From Pterobdella sp. o SKG-2022 (taxonomy: Eukaryota > Annelida > Clitellata > Hirudinida > Piscicolidae), in contig OZ038321.1 of NCBI GenBank assembly GCA_964035795.1, positions 11,621,093 through 11,685,092 of the forward strand: DNA of 64,000 nt. Reading direction: 5' to 3'. Made by a program: the position numbers and the translations under genes. This document shows positions 25,801-37,076 of this stretch, piece after piece (position 1 is the first letter of the stretch; each line of letters starts with the position of its first letter). The notes below the pieces were generated by a model. It made no database searches. It worked only from the letters and a program-made list of their open reading frames with translations, and was not told the origin of the DNA.

Positions 25801-27686
25801 ATATAGTAGACTTTATAATGGATGAGCATTTACTAATTTTATTTGTTTCATTTTGTTTTTTCCAGAAAGAAGTTTTTTAATTGTTAAAAAATAATGAAAA
25901 ATATTTTTTATAAAGATATTAAAATTGAAACTGAAAAGGCATCTAAAGAAGTTGCAAAAATAAAATAACTTATTTGATGCTTGTTTTGAATAATTGTTGA
26001 GCAAAAACTTAAAAGCTATTTTTTCATGAAAATGTTTGGTATTTAACTTTTAAAAGAACAAAATATCTAAAAAGGATTATAGTTACCATGGCATCAAAGA
26101 GATAAGCTTCTGAGCTTTAATATTATTTATTTAATTTTTTAAACAAAAAGTTAATTAAAAAATAATTTATAAAATGTGACAATAGCATATCAACGCATTA
26201 CACCCCTGAAAATGGACCACTATGTTGACCAACCTGCTTCAAATGCCAGCCTGCCCTCATCTTCCGCTTGACCATCGATCTTTGACTCATAACATTCTCT
26301 CCTCCTATCCATTCTCTACTATCTCTTTTATTAGTTTTATTTTGAAGGATTCTTGATATTGTTTTTTTTAATCTACTATTATGTTTTTTAGAGAAATTGT
26401 AATTTTTTTAAAATATTGAATTCCATTCACCACATGAGAAATTTTTTCAAAAACGCTTTTATTCGAAAATTTGCTGAAATTTTCGAAAAATTTTTGAAAA
26501 AATGTTTTATATCAAAAAAAAATTTATGTTTCAACCATTTAGTTTTTTTAATTGTTAATAATATCACAAAAACAGACTGATGTTTCATGTTATAAATTAT
26601 TGATGTTTGTGCCAATGTTTATCTCGTTTGAAGTTTTCAAGTCAAAACTTTAAATTTTATTCATACTTAGATCTAGAATGTTCCAACAAGTAAAACTACG
26701 CTCAAAAGGCAGCAAGTGGAGACATTAACTTTGAAATTATACCTCGATTTTTGTCAATTATCCAAGTATATTTGAAAATGTATCAGTCGTAATTTCTGAA
26801 TAAAAAAATGAATGAATTTTCATTAAATATTGAATCTAAAAATTTTTCAAAACTAATTTCCATTAATTTATTGTGTTCATTCATAAAAACTTATTTCAAA
26901 AAAGATGAAACTTATTTGAAAGACAACAAAAATGTATGACAAAGGCGACAAAAATGTTAACAGGAAACCTTTAAACTTCACACACTTCCCCAACACCGGC
27001 AGGAATTCACTTTCTACCCGAACACTCTCCTAACCCCTACATAACTTGCACTACGACAGATGGACACATATATATGCATACACACAATGCATAAAGTTTG
27101 CACGTGTTTTGATGCATGTCTATAAATTTTAACATAAATCTAACCAAGTTAGTATATATTGTCATCCCTATAAGCTTGTATATAAACATCCAGAAACATA
27201 CATATAGACATTAAATACCGACACAAACCCAGATATTTAGTTTTCCAAAGATACAACCATTTCAATAAAAACAAAACCTTCAACTTTCACACATTTTAAC
27301 ACACGAACAAAAATACATACGCAAATAAAGAAAAACAGCCACACATACACGCAACAATATAGATGGGCCTATGAAACCCGATACACGAAGACACGCTTTG
27401 AAAGCAATCAATGCATCTATTTGTTTGAAAACTTTTATTTAGAGTAGTTCTTATGTAACTGCAATTTATACTGCAGGATGCTTTTAGTTTTTTAAATACA
27501 TTTCCCAAAAATTTTTTTCAACTTCGGGACACTTTATTTTTGTGCACACACAAGCGCACAAAACGCTGTGACAAGTGGTGGTTGGATTTAGCATTATGTG
27601 TTAAACATTTTCTTGATTTTAATGAAATATTTGAAATTTTATTGTACAAAATATTTACAAAATTCAAAAATTCATGAATAAATAGA
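22802..27686. other. Long AT-rich region without a resolved gene
   Basis: No domain was recognised on either strand. Less A+T-rich islands at about 23220-23340, 25610-25680 and 26190-26290 could hold isolated exons or transposon remnants. The last reads MDHYVDQPASNASLPSSSA then a stop on the plus strand. I cannot link any of them into a gene. Part of 22.8-23.3 kb may be UNC93 upstream sequence. Confidence 0.4.
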
Positions 27687-28640
27687 TCAAAACGGTCTCC
27701 AAACACTGGATTCAAGTTTTTTGGTTGACTTAGGATTTTCTAGTGAATTGATATGTTTTTCAAAAATCATTTCCAAGGTGTTTTCCTTGTTTTCATGGTT
27801 TTTCCCATTGTTACTTTTGAATTTTTTAAATCTTCTTTTGGATGAATTATCTTTATTATCAGATAATGCCGGGTTCTCATGCTTATCCATAGATTTGATG
27901 TCAAGCGAAGCTGCGGAATAAAATGCACTATCTTGGAAAGATTCAAAATTTCGATGGTTTTTAACGCATGAAGCGCTGTCAGAGTAACTTGGTTTTGAAG
28001 GCACAACACGTTTAGGTGTAGATAATTGCAAAAGACATTGATGGTTTGTTTGGGAAGGCCTTTTTAAAACATCGACAAGTTTTGACTTAGGAGTTGATGT
28101 GAACAGAGGCTGATTGAAGTTGGGATAGAAAGAAGTTTGATGGTTGTTTGGAAAAGGGCCTAATAAAAGAGGCTGCATGGCTCTTGTCTTCAGGGGAGTT
28201 TGAACGTTCTGCATGTACGCTTGATGCTTGTTTTGACTTAATATTTTGTGGTTTTCCAGCATGAAGCATTTGATATCATGTCTTAATTTCGTTTCTTTTT
28301 CATAATTATGGAACAAGAAGTTTTCAACATCCGTGGCACATTTCAAATAGCCATCATGAAAGTGATCAGTTGCGGGACTGCCCATGGACTTCATCACAAG
28401 CCTTTCAAGGAGCTCAACTGAAGATTCAAGAATATCTGCTTTTTCCACACTTTCTCGACCACGAGCGTTTACGATGCATTTGAGTTTATCAAAACATCGA
28501 TCCATTCGTTCTCTTCTTTTCCGCTCAACCAACATTTTGCGGGCTTTTCTTCTTTCCATTTTAGACTCAAAATTTATGATGCTTGAATGTGATAGATATT
28601 CTCGTTCCAGGCTGTCGCTCTGTATTTCTTTTCTCTTCAT
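27687..28640 (-). CDS. HES/Hairy-type bHLH-Orange transcriptional repressor, C-terminal WRPF
   Basis: A single open frame of 317 residues. The basic region and helix 1 span about 30-60 (ARKMLVERKRRERMDRCFDK), the loop and helix 2 about 60-80 (EKADILESSVELLERLV), and an Orange-like helix about 92-108 (FHDGYLKCATDVENFLF). The last residues are SSVWRPF. HES proteins bind N-box/E-box DNA as dimers and recruit Groucho/TLE through a C-terminal WRPW. Two features are unusual. The proline normally found in the HES basic region (K-P-I-M-E) is methionine here, and the terminal tetrapeptide is WRPF instead of WRPW. The middle is low-complexity and lacks known domains. Membership of bHLH-Orange is firm; assignment to HES, HEY or a divergent class is not. 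Confidence 0.9.
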   Translation of the reverse strand: MKRKEIQSDSLEREYLSHSSIINFESKMERRKARKMLVERKRRERMDRCFDKLKCIVNARGRESVEKADILESSVELLERLVMKSMGSPATDHFHDGYLKCATDVENFLFHNYEKETKLRHDIKCFMLENHKILSQNKHQAYMQNVQTPLKTRAMQPLLLGPFPNNHQTSFYPNFNQPLFTSTPKSKLVDVLKRPSQTNHQCLLQLSTPKRVVPSKPSYSDSASCVKNHRNFESFQDSAFYSAASLDIKSMDKHENPALSDNKDNSSKRRFKKFKSNNGKNHENKENTLEMIFEKHINSLENPKSTKKLESSVWRPF

Positions 28641-29384
28641 CGTGCTGCAATTGAACGTTTTTAAATCATTTAAATGAAATTCTTTTTTAAATGAACTGAT
28701 ATATGCTTACTTAAAATGAATAAGATTTATTTTTAAGCTCAGACCTCTTTAGAACCTGTTGAAGTAATAATAAATATTTAATTGTGAAGTTAATTAATTA
28801 ACCTTTAAAGAAACAGTATCCAGAAATATTTTTTAAAATCTAAAATTAAAAAATGCTTTTATTTTGCTGATAGCTAAAAATTGATTTTAAAATTTGCTTA
28901 GAACTGACCAACTATCCATTTATATAGCAAGACAACCACGTCAATATACTTGCTACATCGCCAGGGCAAATACCGTTCGTACCACCTTTAACACTTGTTC
29001 CCTAACTGTAATTACCTTTGTTGTGTAATCTTATAGATGTTTTTACGAACTACAAAAGTTTAAGTTAATGTTGAATCATAAAATCCCTTCTGTTATAAAC
29101 CAAGAATGTTTTTTTTCTATGTTCAAAAAGTAATATGTAATGGCTTTGTATTTATTAGAAGTCATTATGTTTTGACTAATTGACTATATTTAGATGTTTT
29201 CATAGAAGCTTGTATTACCAAAAAACGACGACAGTCAACAACAATTAAATGATTGGACATTAAAGGTTTTGTCATTACGAAATTCAAGATGATTTTAATT
29301 AAGTCCTTTTTAGGGAATTCAAGAATAATAAGATTTCATAATGATTTTCTCAAATCAAAGTAAAATAATGGAAACCATTGATCA

Positions 29385-29445
29385 CTAAATATTTTTATTA
29401 AAAGTACCAAGCTTTTCGTTAACAGTGTAACATTTTCAAAGATAA
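29385..29445 (+). repeat. AAGCTTTTCGTTAAC dispersed repeat, copy 1
   Basis: Reads TTTTTATTAAAAGTACCAAG, then CTTTTCGTTAAC and AACATTTTCAAAG. The same arrangement recurs near 35735-35790 and 49034-49125. The AAGCTTTTCGT core also occurs at the ends of the fold-back and Penelope-like elements. Confidence 0.6.
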
Positions 29446-29625
29446 TACGTTTCATAAGGCTGAATATTTAGGGTTATTGACATTTCATTTTCTTCTTTTT
29501 CAGTTTTTTTTTCAATTTTCGATACAATATTTGAAACTCATTCAAGTTTTGTAATTAAATTAATTACATGAAACGATAATTTTTAAAATTTTGATTAAAT
29601 CTATTATGGTTTAACGTATATTCAG

Positions 29626-29627
<2 letters not shown>

Positions 29628-29716
<89 letters not shown>
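29628..29716. repeat. (TTA)n microsatellite
   Basis: About 30 uninterrupted TTA units. Confidence 0.97.
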
Positions 29717-29718
<2 letters not shown>

Positions 29719-32009
29719 TAAATATACTTTTACAGATGTTTTCTACTGGTCAATTGATGTTCTTAACTGACCAATTATCTTTGAGCTGTGGTTGACGTGT
29801 GCAATATAATTGCTAGCGGTTATACTTGGCACCAAATTAAACATCTTTTGGTAATTAATACAAAATAAACATTAACTTTGAAAAATTTTTTAAATTTTGA
29901 ACTTTTTTACGAAAAATATTCAATCGACTTTTTCAGAGCTGAAATTTGAAGTAACAATGTTTGTTATAAGTTGACTGAGTTTAGGTTCTTTGTTTAAAAA
30001 TTCGATTAAAAATTAAATTAACACACAATATGGTACAAACGAATTTTCAAAATTGATATTTAAGTCAATATACTGAAATATGGAAAGTTATTGAAACGTC
30101 TTAAACACCTTTTTATTGCAAATATGATGGCTTCTAGCAATTGTTGACAGTTATTTCACTTGTCTGCAACCTTTTCGTCTGTTAGCTCATGTTCAACTGG
30201 TGTTATATTTTTATGGTATTTTTTAAGATTGTTTAACTGCCAACTATTTATAAAACAAACGAATTTCAATATAAGATAAATAGTAATTTTGAATATTAAA
30301 ATTATCTCTCATTTATATTAGCACCATACCTGTTTTTTGCGTTTTACCTCAACTGTTTATTAACAACCAATTTCCTCTGCTGCAGTTCAAGTTTTTCTCA
30401 ACAAAAATTTACAAAATTATGTATTCAGTGCTTTTAAAACAATGCTCTTCTCAATTAATCTGGTTTATATTATATGATTTGAAGAATACGGGCTTTTGAG
30501 GAAAAAATGTCAACTGATCTCATAAATTCTACTCTATATAAAAAAGTCATGTTATTGGCTATAAAAAGATTGCATCGAAAAAAAATTAAATACATGTTTC
30601 CGTATGACTCATTTTTAATGTGTAAATTTGCTTTACAACACTTTGATCTCAATGATTACAAAAAATAAGATATAACTAGAAGGAACCACGAACTTAAAGC
30701 TTTGTGAGTTAATAAACTTGGAAACAAGTCTATTATATTTGATGGTGAGTTGACATAAGTTAACTACAGTTTGATATTTATTAACTTGGTTGACGTTGAG
30801 TTAATTGTGAATCGCTTGTAAGACGCAACGAACTAAGTTAACTAAATTTATTTTATTTAATTTATTTATTCATTTGTCATCCTGTATAGATCTTCAACAA
30901 AAACTTTTCAAGCACTACCGTCTAGTACCAATAAGCCAAAATCTTTCGCTTGCTCCATCATCTTCATGTCTCTTTCTGCACCAGCTGCTTTTTGTTTTTT
31001 TTTTACATTTAGGATTGCAAGAAAAAGTTTGTCTAGCAATGTTTCACTCTAGAAGCTGTTTTCAAATGCTAGTTTTCACGTTTGGTGCTTTCCATTACAT
31101 AGGTTAGATACATAACCTATTTTCATTTTGAGGCTGCTGAGTGTTGGTCTTAGTATGTTTGTTGTTGATAAAAAAACCTATTTTTTAAACAATTTTCTTA
31201 GTTTTTTTTTGTAAAATAATTATGAGACCTTCGAAACTTCTGAAGTTAATGGCACTGTTATCTTATTCGTTATTGTAATACTTGAAATTGTTAGTGTAAG
31301 ACCTGTGAATGATGTTGTAATCTTTTTCATAATTAGAATAATTGTAATTTTCATAGTGGAACTAAGTTTGACGAGACTGTTGAAACAGTCCTCCAAAAAA
31401 AATTTATTTCAAAAAGATACTATGAGTAATATTGAATGGTTGCTGGAGGACAGGCGAGGGATGTTAAAACACATTTCATTTGTTTGTTCATTGTGCTCAT
31501 TGATATATAATACCTTTTGTTTTTCCGTCAGACATACTTTGATTTTTTGAATGGGCCTTAAAAAAAATACCCTCACTTAATTGTCATGCTTAATCATCAA
31601 GGTAGTTTTAGCCAATTTTCTTTTGTTTGCTTTCAAGTAAACGAACTAAATTTAATCGGCTAACTTAAATAAGACCAAAAAACAAAGTTTTTTGTAGCGA
31701 AGTTTTATTACCAATAGTTGATAATTTAAATTGAAATTCAACTAAATTATTATTTACTTTCATGAAACCGTGCTTGTATGTAGGTGGCTGAGACAGTGCT
31801 TTTTTGTGTTTAAAAAATCAACATTGTAAACGTATACAAAAAAACTCAAGTTCAATAGATAAGCTTTAATCGATAAAGTTGTTAAAAGCCTATAATAAAA
31901 AACTTAAAAGCTTTCTGCAATTACTTATAAAAAGCAATAGGAATGAGTTTCAACTTTTATGACAACTCTATTTTTTGAGCAATTCTATTTAACAAAGTCC
32001 GAATAAAAA

Positions 32010-32800
32010 ATGCTCGGTTCATTTTACTAGTTGGCCTTGTGCAGTGCTTCTTTTGCTGCTGTGACCTTTTACTCCGATGAAACTTACGAAAGTTTGCACT
32101 TCATTAATTTTAATTACTAAACTTGTTAAATTTTAAGTTTGAAACTTCAAACAAAATAATTTATTCATAATATTTTTGTATAATTATTCGAGAAAGATAT
32201 GAATTTTGTATAAAGTACAAGTATGTTGTTAACTCTATAGTATTTAAACCTTAAAGTTATTCTTTAAAGATAAACCTCTTGATACAACTTGGGTTTTATT
32301 CGAAAACAACTATTATTATTACTTCTCATCGTACTTCCTTCAATATTATGAAGCGTCTGCCCGTTGTAGAGAAATAGGCTCACAACTCGATCCTATCTCC
32401 TCAGATAATGAAACGAATCTTTTCAAAAAATAGTGAATAATGAAAATTCCAAGTTGAATAAATAATTGATAATAGATTCCAAATTAAAATCTATTGTGCA
32501 TAAATAAACTCATTCTTACTTCATTTCAGCTCAAATTCATTTCGAGGGTTTTCAACTTATTGGTTTGGACTTTATAAAAAGGAATGTACAGCAAAAGGAG
32601 AAGTTTATTTCATAGATGGCACCGCATCTAATTATCGAACTGGTACATCAAAGACCCAAATCTGACAACTTGTTGTATTCGAACTTTATAATAATTTTGA
32701 ATGGGCAGACCCCCTCTGTACTTATGATTTTCCTTTTGTTTGCAAACTCCCAAAAATTGATAGATGTAAATTTAATAAAAAAATAAACCTTATCATCTAA
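32010..32800 (+). pseudogene. Secreted C-type lectin (single CTLD), two in-frame stops
   Basis: Exons 32010-32091, 32270-32432 and 32530-32800 join in phase. The first encodes a signal-peptide-like start (MLGSFY, stop, LALCSASFAA). The others form one CTLD: TTWVLFENNYYYYF, EASARCREIGSQLDPISS, YWFGLYKKECTAKG, IDGTASNYRTG and finally WADPLCTYDFPFVCKLP. A TAG at 32028-32030 breaks the signal peptide and a TGA at 32663-32665 breaks the domain before its last strands. Around the TGA the +1 frame reads SDNL, typical of CTLDs, so a compensating pair of indels is an alternative to a nonsense change. The outer cysteine pair (ARC, FVC) is kept; the inner pair is incomplete. The intact phase and length suggest recent loss, or sequence error, not an old relic. 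Confidence 0.72.
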
Positions 32801-32850
32801 AATTACTTTTTGAATAATTGAATCTGTTTTCAAAATTTGAATACTGTCAG

Positions 32851-33047
32851 TCATAGTGGCAAAACACTTCACAAAGCGGTTAGAAGGTCAATTTGTTGAC
32901 AGCTTATGGCTTCAGGTTTTTTCTAGCAAACGATGTTCCTTCTTGATTTGTGCACAGATCTGCCTTCTCAACAAACTTTGTTATGGCTTCAATTTTCAGA
33001 AGTTTTGGGGCTCTCGGAACAATTCAAAAACTGTTAAAAGAATATAA
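32851..33047 (+). CDS. PAN/Apple-like exon just downstream of the lectin
   Basis: After a CTGTCAG acceptor the frame reads FTKRLEGQFVDSLW, then SSKRCSFLICAQICLLNKLC and YGFNFQ, ending at TAA. The C-x4-C-x3-C-x5-C-x-GFNF spacing resembles PAN/Apple domains, which occur with C-type lectin domains in invertebrate secreted proteins. It is only about 50 bp past the lectin stop on the same strand. It could belong to a following gene copy or to a remodelled lectin gene. The rest of the domain is missing and LINE debris follows. Confidence 0.35.
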
Positions 33048-33239
33048 AAAAAAATTCATTTATATAATAATCATCATCAGAACGCGTGATTTGCTCGAAT
33101 CCATTTCACAATCTTTCTCCAAACGCTTCGAATTTGCATGGTCTTTGGGTTTTTACGAAAAGAATGTTCGTATTTTTAATTAAGTGGTTAATGTAGCTCT
33201 TTCTGGGTTTTGCTATTATGGTGGGCTCATAATGTGGTC

Positions 33240-33900
33240 TTAACAACACTAGCCTGCTTACTAGTTCCTTCTTGTTTCCAAGCAGATATATGAGGGTTGT
33301 TGTTTCATGATGAATAAATGATAATCAATCGTCGTTTCGACAGACAAACAACATGTGTGGGCTGTTGATTCCATGACTTGTTTAAGCAGCCCTCTACCAT
33401 CAAAGTCTCATCAAATAATTTTAGCAGCTTCTTTGTAAAAGTATAGTTAAATGATTCATAGAATAAAAATGATTCTACTACAGCTCTGAAAATATTGATC
33501 CTGAGTTTGTCACAAATGGAACTTTTTGACTGTTGATTTTTGTCTTCTAGGAATAGACAAAAAGACCACTCTGAAAGCTGCTTTCTCGAGACCTTGTAGG
33601 AAAGTTTCTGCGCCCTTTGTTTTATCTGCGGCATGACAATGTCATTAGCACAAGATGCGTTAGGCACTTCAGTATCAAGTTGTTTTCTGGAATAGGTGGA
33701 GTGTAGTGTATATCTAAAGTCTTTATTCAGGTCTACAAAAATTTTTAGAGCCTTGTCTATTGCAAGAGCACGCCTTTAGCCGTTCACATGGCCGTTTAGT
33801 TTTTAATCGCACTATCTTCCTATGACTTGGGAGTTTTTGTATGCATCAAATCATTTACTCACTGGCTCAGTAGAAACAGATTTTTCTGGTTTTGAACAGG
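33240..33900 (-). mobile_element. Degenerate LINE reverse-transcriptase C-terminal fragment
   Basis: The minus-strand frame 33667-33305 reads a decayed YADD-box region (CANDIV for YADDIA) and then the post-palm block RINIFRAVVESFLFYESFNY, TFTKKLLKLFDETL and WNQQPTH. This matches the common RVFKSVVESVLLYGCETWTLT pattern of invertebrate LINEs. Flanking sequence is too degraded to bound. Confidence 0.7.
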
Positions 33901-35688
33901 TATAAAATTTTCTGATTGCCATAGGTTTCTTTATGAAACAATAACCATTGACCTATGTTAGCTGCAGCACGAAAATTCACCGACATCTTCAGACCTGTTT
34001 TCTAGAGGACTCAAAAAAACATATGCAAAACTGTTACTATCACCCACTACGGAAGGTTGGGGCTTAAATTTTTGGTGATTATTATCAAGATATTATCTGC
34101 TTTTTCAATGATAAATGATACAAAATTTTATGTATTTAATTAAATTTTCTAAAAATTGATTTGTCAATAATAACAAATAGAATTGATTAAGTACAAACTT
34201 AATGAGTTTTGGCAAACTTTTGTCATGCGACAATGCATGAACTAAATGTCTTTTTTCTGGTGATTTTCAACCCAGAAATTTCATGAGCATTTTACTATTT
34301 TGATCATTAACTTATAAACACATAATATTCTATACTCACCGATATCCTCTTCTGCATTGCTAGTAATTTATTTGTCTTTTAAAAGAAATTCTGTAGCTTC
34401 AGCCTTTTGAGTTTGAAACTAGATTTTTTTCAAGAATGCACTTCATCGTCACTGTCAAATAAACTAAAATTGCTGAGTTTTAACAAATTAATTAAAATAA
34501 AAATAATTTTTATCTGCATAATGAAAAAATATCAAAAAGTGTTTGAATGCATTTTTTCTTATAAAATACCAGAATACATTGAAATTACGGAACCATAGAG
34601 CGTACCAGTCCAAAGGAGTCTTGAGGCTATTGTTATTAATATGATGAAAAATTTTTTAAAAATAGTTTTAATAACAATTTTAACTTCTTTTTTTCAAATT
34701 CAATTTTGAGAATAATCTTTTCACTACAATTTTACATTGACTTGGTGGAAGACCGAGAAAATGCCACAATACCAAAGAGCTAAGTCAATCTTCGTCGACT
34801 GCTTTCAAGATTGTTGTGTGGGTTTCTGAGATGTAGAAAAATGAAGTTAAAAAAAAATTTTGTATAAAGAGCATTTCCAAACAAGAAACTTCGTGTTTTT
34901 TCTAAAACTAACCTTTCTATTATCATTCAAAAGACCTTATAAATTAGTCTGTGAGAAGATGGGTCAAAATGGAATCTAACAGGTTTTATGAAAACAGGGA
35001 CCACGAAAGCTTGAATTTGATTAAAAACAGTTAAAATTTGAAAAAAACATGGATATTTCAAAAATATAGCCAATCTTAATATTCGTTTGAAAACCAATGT
35101 TGTTTTTTCAAATATTTACTTTACAATTAAAAATATGTTTTGAATCAGCTTTGAAGTCTGTAGTTACAGCATTTTATATTTTCCATCAAGGCAAATGGGG
35201 TTTGCTCTTGTGAATTGAGAGGCAATGAATATTACAAAAATCTCCCACACATATCCAGAAGTGGATCAAGTTACTGGGATTAACTTAAGCTTCAAGCTTC
35301 TGATGACGTGAAAATGTGATATTGTACAAATGAAACTAACTTCATAATAGAAAAGCTTGAATTTTGTTTTTGAAACTTTCTATCCCTATATGCCAACTGA
35401 AATTTGAAAAGCTTGATAAACTAATTTTTTTTCATGTTTATAAATAAACACTTTTTATAAAATTTTACAATAAATACTTTTTTTTAACTATTAGTCCTGT
35501 TGTATTAAATAATTCCGCCTAGCATTAGTCTTTGCAAAATAGAGCCAAAAATATTATGACAAGAAAATGAGAAAATGTAGGTTTCAAAGAATACTCTGAA
35601 ATGGAAGCACCAAAATTTATTCAAATTAGTTAATTGAAAATCTCTAAATTTTAAAATTATTTTTTGCCTATAGAGTAACCTGATGAAG

Positions 35689-35790
35689 ATTTATCACTAG
35701 CAACAATAAAATAATTATATTTAGAAACACTAATAAATTTTATTAAGATACAAAGCTTTTCGTTAACAAATTAATATTTTTCAAGTCTAA
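35689..35790 (+). repeat. AAGCTTTTCGTTAAC dispersed repeat, copy 2
   Basis: Starts with CCTGATGAAGATTTATCACT, then AGCAACAATAAAAT, later GAAACAC, and ends TACAAAGCTTTTCGTTAAC then TTTTTCAAG. The CTGATGAAG ... GAAAC ... AAAGCTTTTCG order is the kind of 3' terminal sequence carried by Penelope-like elements, so this may be a solo end. Confidence 0.5.
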
Positions 35791-36782
35791 ATATTGATAA
35801 GAACTTACAATTTAGTGGAATATGTTATGCAATTTCATTCATCCATTTCTCCATCAATCATTTTTATTCTTTTTTCTTTGATTTATCTTTTTTCTTTTGT
35901 ATTATATATTTTTTATATTTAAAATAAACTTTAGAAGTTGTTTCTCTATAAATAAGCGTTTATTAAACTTTCTGCTTAATAAATCCAATGAAAACTCTTT
36001 TTGATGCTAAATTTTTTTTTCAATTTGTTGAACAACGTTTCACTTGAGAATAACTAAGGTCACATGTTCAAAAAGACACTAAATCGAATAAAGATCAACA
36101 AATCGATGTTTTTTGTAACAAAAACAAAATAGCTTCTAGGTTAAATAGGTCGTGACCTAGATTGATCCAATCAATTAAGAGGTAGAAAATATACACAACC
36201 CCAATCAAAGAGTTTGTTAGAGCTTTTTGAAATTCACAAAATTCTTTTTTCGGAGTTTTTATTGTCTCGAAAAATTTTTAAGTTTACTTCTAAAATTTTT
36301 TATCATCCTCAAGATCGTTTTTAAATTGTCGTTTAATGATGTGCACGTTATTTTTAATGAGTGTACAGTGTTCTTCTGCGATTGCCTAATTCAACACTGC
36401 CTTTGAAAACAACAACCACTTTTTCTAGCTTAAAAAAATTCTCTAAATCAAAATTTAAAATAAATAAAATCGATGAAGAAAAGACTGCGTGAAGAAGACT
36501 AATGAAACTATGATGATAATGATCACAACGTTTTCAGTTTGTTTTCCAGATTTAGCAATTGAAACTTCAAGCTTTGAAGTTGAGACGATGATAGTTTAGT
36601 ATTTCAAAGTTTATTTTAGAACTCAAAAAATAAAGTTTACTTTATTTGTATGGCTTTTCATAATGGACCTTGTGAATTTAAAACTTTCTCAGTTTCCTTT
36701 TTAAAGCATAAATCTATTTTTACAACTGTTGAAAATATTTTTGATAAATAGCAATAAAAGAATTTTTTGAACAGACCATACA

Positions 36783-36786
<4 letters not shown>

Positions 36787-36814
<28 letters not shown>
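36787..36814. repeat. (AT)n microsatellite
   Basis: Fourteen AT units. Confidence 0.95.
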
Positions 36815-36817
<3 letters not shown>

Positions 36818-37076
36818 GTTATTATTATTCGTTTAATTTTGATTCATGAAACTTTCGAGCGAGAAATTTGAAAAATTTCGAACTAGATGAATTCGTTTGT
36901 GTATCTGTGAATCGAAAGCATTAATCAGCCGATAAGGGAGGTTATAGTAGTATCTTTCCAATGCTGTATTTCATATCTCAACTGTTGGAAATGCTCCTAT
37001 GTACTTCTGTGCTGACTTCGTATCTTACTTGTTCTTTTTCAGCCATGTTGTTTTATGGGTGTTCAAAATATAATTA

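Larger units (their letters stand above)
28641..32009. other. AT-rich intergenic region with simple repeats
   Basis: Contains the TTA microsatellite and one copy of the AAGCTTTTCGTTAAC repeat (listed separately). Otherwise only short frames without domains. Part may be upstream control sequence of the HES-like gene. Confidence 0.45.
33901..37076. other. AT-rich intergenic region with repeats
   Basis: Contains an AAGCTTTTCGTTAAC repeat copy and an AT dinucleotide run (listed separately). I see no coding domain. The segment at 36840-37076 is somewhat less A+T-rich but unassigned. Confidence 0.45.

Noticed and set aside
29628..29716. CRISPR-like or satellite array
   Set aside because: A simple TTA microsatellite without spacers; the genome is eukaryotic.
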